Part shown: positions 6,833 through 8,435 of the stretch, one piece after another
Position numbering within the stretch: the first letter of the stretch is position 1
Layout of the letters: each line of letters starts with the position of its first letter
DNA from: Competibacteraceae bacterium UBA2792
GTDB taxonomy: Bacteria; Pseudomonadota; Gammaproteobacteria; Competibacterales; Competibacteraceae
NCBI GenBank assembly: GCA_002352125.1
Contig: DEHU01000248.1
Location: forward strand, 1 to 8,435
Length of the DNA: 8,435 nt
Reading direction: 5' to 3'
Notes under the pieces: model-generated
The model's input: the letters and a program-made list of their open reading frames with translations, nothing else
The model's database searches: none
Told to the model about the DNA's origin: nothing
Translations under genes and position numbers: made by a program

Positions 6833-6880
6833 AGCACTTTGTCGTATCTTGGTATCTATGCTATCAATTAGACAAGTGCT
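6833..6880. promoter_or_regulatory. Imperfect inverted repeat with internal TATC repeats in the divergent control region
   Basis: AGCACTTTGTC (6833-6843) and GACAAGTGCT (6871-6880) are inverted copies differing by one extra T, 27 bp apart. The AT-rich interior carries TATC three times at 8-9-bp spacing (6845, 6853, 6862), twice as the direct repeat GTATC. It lies immediately upstream of the minus-strand small ORF/permease and about 200 bp upstream of the plus-strand SWIM gene. This looks like an operator or binding site, but the regulator is unknown. Confidence 0.35.
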
Positions 6881-6933
6881 CCCAAAACAGGACTTGGCCG
6901 TGCTTTCTACCTCCTGCCAAGCGGCGCTCTAGC

Positions 6934-6968
6934 CAACCCGTGCTCCGGGTTGCGCGACAGGCGGGTTG
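6934..6968. repeat. CAACCCG/CGGGTTG hairpin with a duplicated arm (REP-like)
   Basis: CAACCCG (6934-6940) and CGGGTTG (6946-6952) form a perfect seven-pair stem with a TGCTC loop. The same CGGGTTG recurs at 6962-6968, so the left arm could pair with either copy. A further CTTGGC (6893-6898)/GCCAAG (6916-6921) inverted repeat precedes it. The stretch lies upstream of the candidate promoter at 7004 and encodes nothing. It may be a REP-like palindromic unit or a remnant of a small non-coding repeat. Confidence 0.45.
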
Positions 6969-7003
6969 TATCGAGAAAACCACTTCCGCTATCCTTGAAG
7001 TAC

Positions 7004-7009
7004 TATAAT
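7004..7009 (+). promoter_or_regulatory. Candidate -10 box (TATAAT) for the SWIM-family gene
   Basis: A perfect TATAAT lies 72 bp before the ATG at 7081. No good TTGACA-like -35 box stands 16-18 bp upstream, and the nearest TTG elements (6966 TTGTAT and 6994 TTGAAG) are at the wrong distance. If used, it may need an activator. The leader of about 65 nt has no evident terminator or riboswitch. Confidence 0.4.
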
Positions 7010-7080
7010 TTTGCTAGTGTCGCGCCGCCACAGCGAACCGTCAAACTCAAACATACCCTTGTGTAAGATCGGACAAACTC

Positions 7081-8435
7081 ATGGCCAGCGCCGAAGTGAT
7101 CCACCGCTACCAGGAATTTACCGCCCCCTCCGGCGAAATCGACGCCTATCCGTTGAATTTACCGCTGGACGGTACGCGCCCCGAAGTCGAAATCAGGGCC
7201 GATATTCGGCAACCCGATTTAGTCCGGGATAGCTTGCTGGTTCTTGGCGAGGTGCTGGCGAGCGATTTGCGCCGTCAAGCCAGCGACCGGGCCGACTATC
7301 TGGCTTATCTGTTACGCAAGGGCAAGCGCGCTACCCAAGCAGTTTGGGAAGCGCAGAAAGCCTTTCTGGCCGCCAAGTATGGCGAAGCGACCCAGCAAGA
7401 GGCACCGCTGGACCCCTTATTTAGCGTCGGTGCGGACGGTATCGACATCGAAGTGTTCTCCCGCGATGAATCCACCTACGCCCACCTGCATCTCAAGGCC
7501 GGGCATGCCTACCAAGCTGGGCATTTCGTGGCGGGCACTTCCCATTTGAGTTTCACGCCGGCACTACGGGAGGCGCTGGCGGGCATTCGTTCCTACCGCG
7601 CCATCGCCCTGCACGGCTATCCTTCGACCTCCGGTAACGCCAAGACCGTGCGGGTGCCGTATCGCTGGCTGCGCGCCTTCGGGCAGGTGCAAGCGGCTTC
7701 GACCCTGCCCGTCGAACGAATCCACCTGGCCCCAGTCGATCTCTATAACGTGTTGCTGAGCTTGCGGCTGCGCAAGGCGAAAACAGCACCGCGCGCGCTG
7801 CGTTACGAACTGGTTCCGGGCCAAACGCCGCGATTGGTGCTGGAACCCTGGGAACAGGTGTTGAATGCCAGCGGATCGCCCTATCAAGGCCAGGTGCCGC
7901 AGGTAGTACGCACTTGGGGCCGCCAACGATTGAACCTGCTCGGCCGCTTGTTGCCCCATGCCAAGGCCGTAGATGTTTATCTGCTGGGCGCTGGTTTACC
8001 CGCCTTTTACGTGCTGGATATGGAATCCGCCAGTCTGACCTTGGCCTTGAGCGGCTGGACCGACAGCGGCTGGGCCGGTATCGCCACTTTCGATCTGCTC
8101 GCGCCTAGCGGCAGCGAAGATGAAGTGTTGGCCAAGCGGATCGTCAAGCAGTTGATCGAACGTCCACTAACTTTGGATATCCTGAGCGAAACGCTGCGCC
8201 AGCCGCGCCAGACTATCAGGCAAGTGCTGTTGCAAGAGTTGCTCAAGGGAACCTTGGTCCACGACATCGCCAGCGGTCTGTTCCGCCACCGGCCGCTGAT
8301 GGCTCAACCGCTGGAATTGGATCGGTTGCGCTACCGCGATACCCGCGAGGAACAGGCGCACCGGCTGCTGGCAACCGAGGATCAAGTCCAACTGACCCGC
8401 ATCCACGATCTTGGCTTGGACGGCACCGCCATCGA
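7081..8435 (+). CDS. SWIM zinc-finger family protein, N-terminal and central part (3'-truncated by window)
   Basis: An uninterrupted frame of 451 codons from ATG 7081 to the window end. I relate it by recall to the large bacterial SWIM zinc-finger family proteins. Shared features: a strand-rich segment IDIEVFSRDESTYAHLHL (121-138), a G-T then F-x-PALREALA block (152-167), VRVPYRWLRAFGQVQAA (190-206), and a LLPHAKAVDVYLLGAGLPAFY region (290-309) followed by LALSGWTDSGW (321-331) and a winged-helix-like tail (about 350-400). The zinc-binding SWIM motif (CxC...CxH) is expected further on, beyond position 8435, so the name is not proven here. Relatives often lie beside MoxR-type AAA+ ATPases and VWA proteins, as in the E. 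coli yeh region; their function is poorly known. The start has only a weak GGA at 7071-7073. No signal peptide or membrane segment is seen, so it should be cytoplasmic. It is divergent from the permease operon. Confidence 0.65.
   Translation, partial: MASAEVIHRYQEFTAPSGEIDAYPLNLPLDGTRPEVEIRADIRQPDLVRDSLLVLGEVLASDLRRQASDRADYLAYLLRKGKRATQAVWEAQKAFLAAKYGEATQQEAPLDPLFSVGADGIDIEVFSRDESTYAHLHLKAGHAYQAGHFVAGTSHLSFTPALREALAGIRSYRAIALHGYPSTSGNAKTVRVPYRWLRAFGQVQAASTLPVERIHLAPVDLYNVLLSLRLRKAKTAPRALRYELVPGQTPRLVLEPWEQVLNASGSPYQGQVPQVVRTWGRQRLNLLGRLLPHAKAVDVYLLGAGLPAFYVLDMESASLTLALSGWTDSGWAGIATFDLLAPSGSEDEVLAKRIVKQLIERPLTLDILSETLRQPRQTIRQVLLQELLKGTLVHDIASGLFRHRPLMAQPLELDRLRYRDTREEQAHRLLATEDQVQLTRIHDLGLDGTAI

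Noticed and set aside
6900..6920. Perfect AGGAGG on the minus strand near 6910-6915
   Set aside because: No start codon stands at a workable distance downstream on that strand, so it is not a functional ribosome site.
6823..7008. A 61-codon plus-strand ORF in the divergent intergenic region
   Set aside because: No ribosome site, odd Cys/Trp-rich composition, and it crosses the palindromes and ends at the TATAAT box.

Overview
The window is compact, moderately GC-rich bacterial DNA that most resembles a proteobacterium, probably a gammaproteobacterium. The grounds are family-level: a periplasmic DUF4124-glutaredoxin protein, a BarA-type hybrid histidine kinase, an ABC_sub_bind periplasmic protein and a polar amino-acid ABC permease. 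No rRNA, tRNA, CRISPR array, transposase or phage gene is visible, and the genus cannot be settled from the sequence.

Layout. (1) Positions 6-2669, plus strand: a 5'-truncated ABC-type substrate-binding protein directly abutting (TAA then ATG) a membrane-bound hybrid histidine kinase. Together they look like a periplasmic binding-protein/kinase sensory pair. (2) Positions 2670-2776: a convergent intergenic spacer with a tandem 10-bp-period repeat, a hairpin, and a better intrinsic terminator serving the minus strand. (3) Positions 6831-2777, minus strand, read right to left: a possible 38-codon leader ORF, an amino-acid ABC permease, an exported glutaredoxin-like protein, a STAS-domain protein and a 692-residue Hanks-type Ser/Thr kinase. 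Gaps of about 46-51 nt make one transcript plausible. The STAS/kinase pair is the functional core of the second half and looks like a phospho-switch. (4) Positions 6832-7080: a divergent control region with inverted repeats, a strong TATAAT box and a hairpin with duplicated arms. (5) Positions 7081-8435, plus strand: an open reading frame running off the window. It matches the N-terminal and middle parts of the large SWIM zinc-finger family proteins that often sit in MoxR-ATPase/VWA gene clusters.

Two signalling modules are therefore packed tail to tail: a two-component (His/Asp) sensor and a Ser/Thr kinase-STAS switch. Neither has its final output gene in the window: no response regulator, sigma factor, anti-sigma factor or PP2C phosphatase is seen. 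The least described parts are the roughly 420-residue C-terminal half of the Ser/Thr kinase and the SWIM-protein locus that begins at the right edge.
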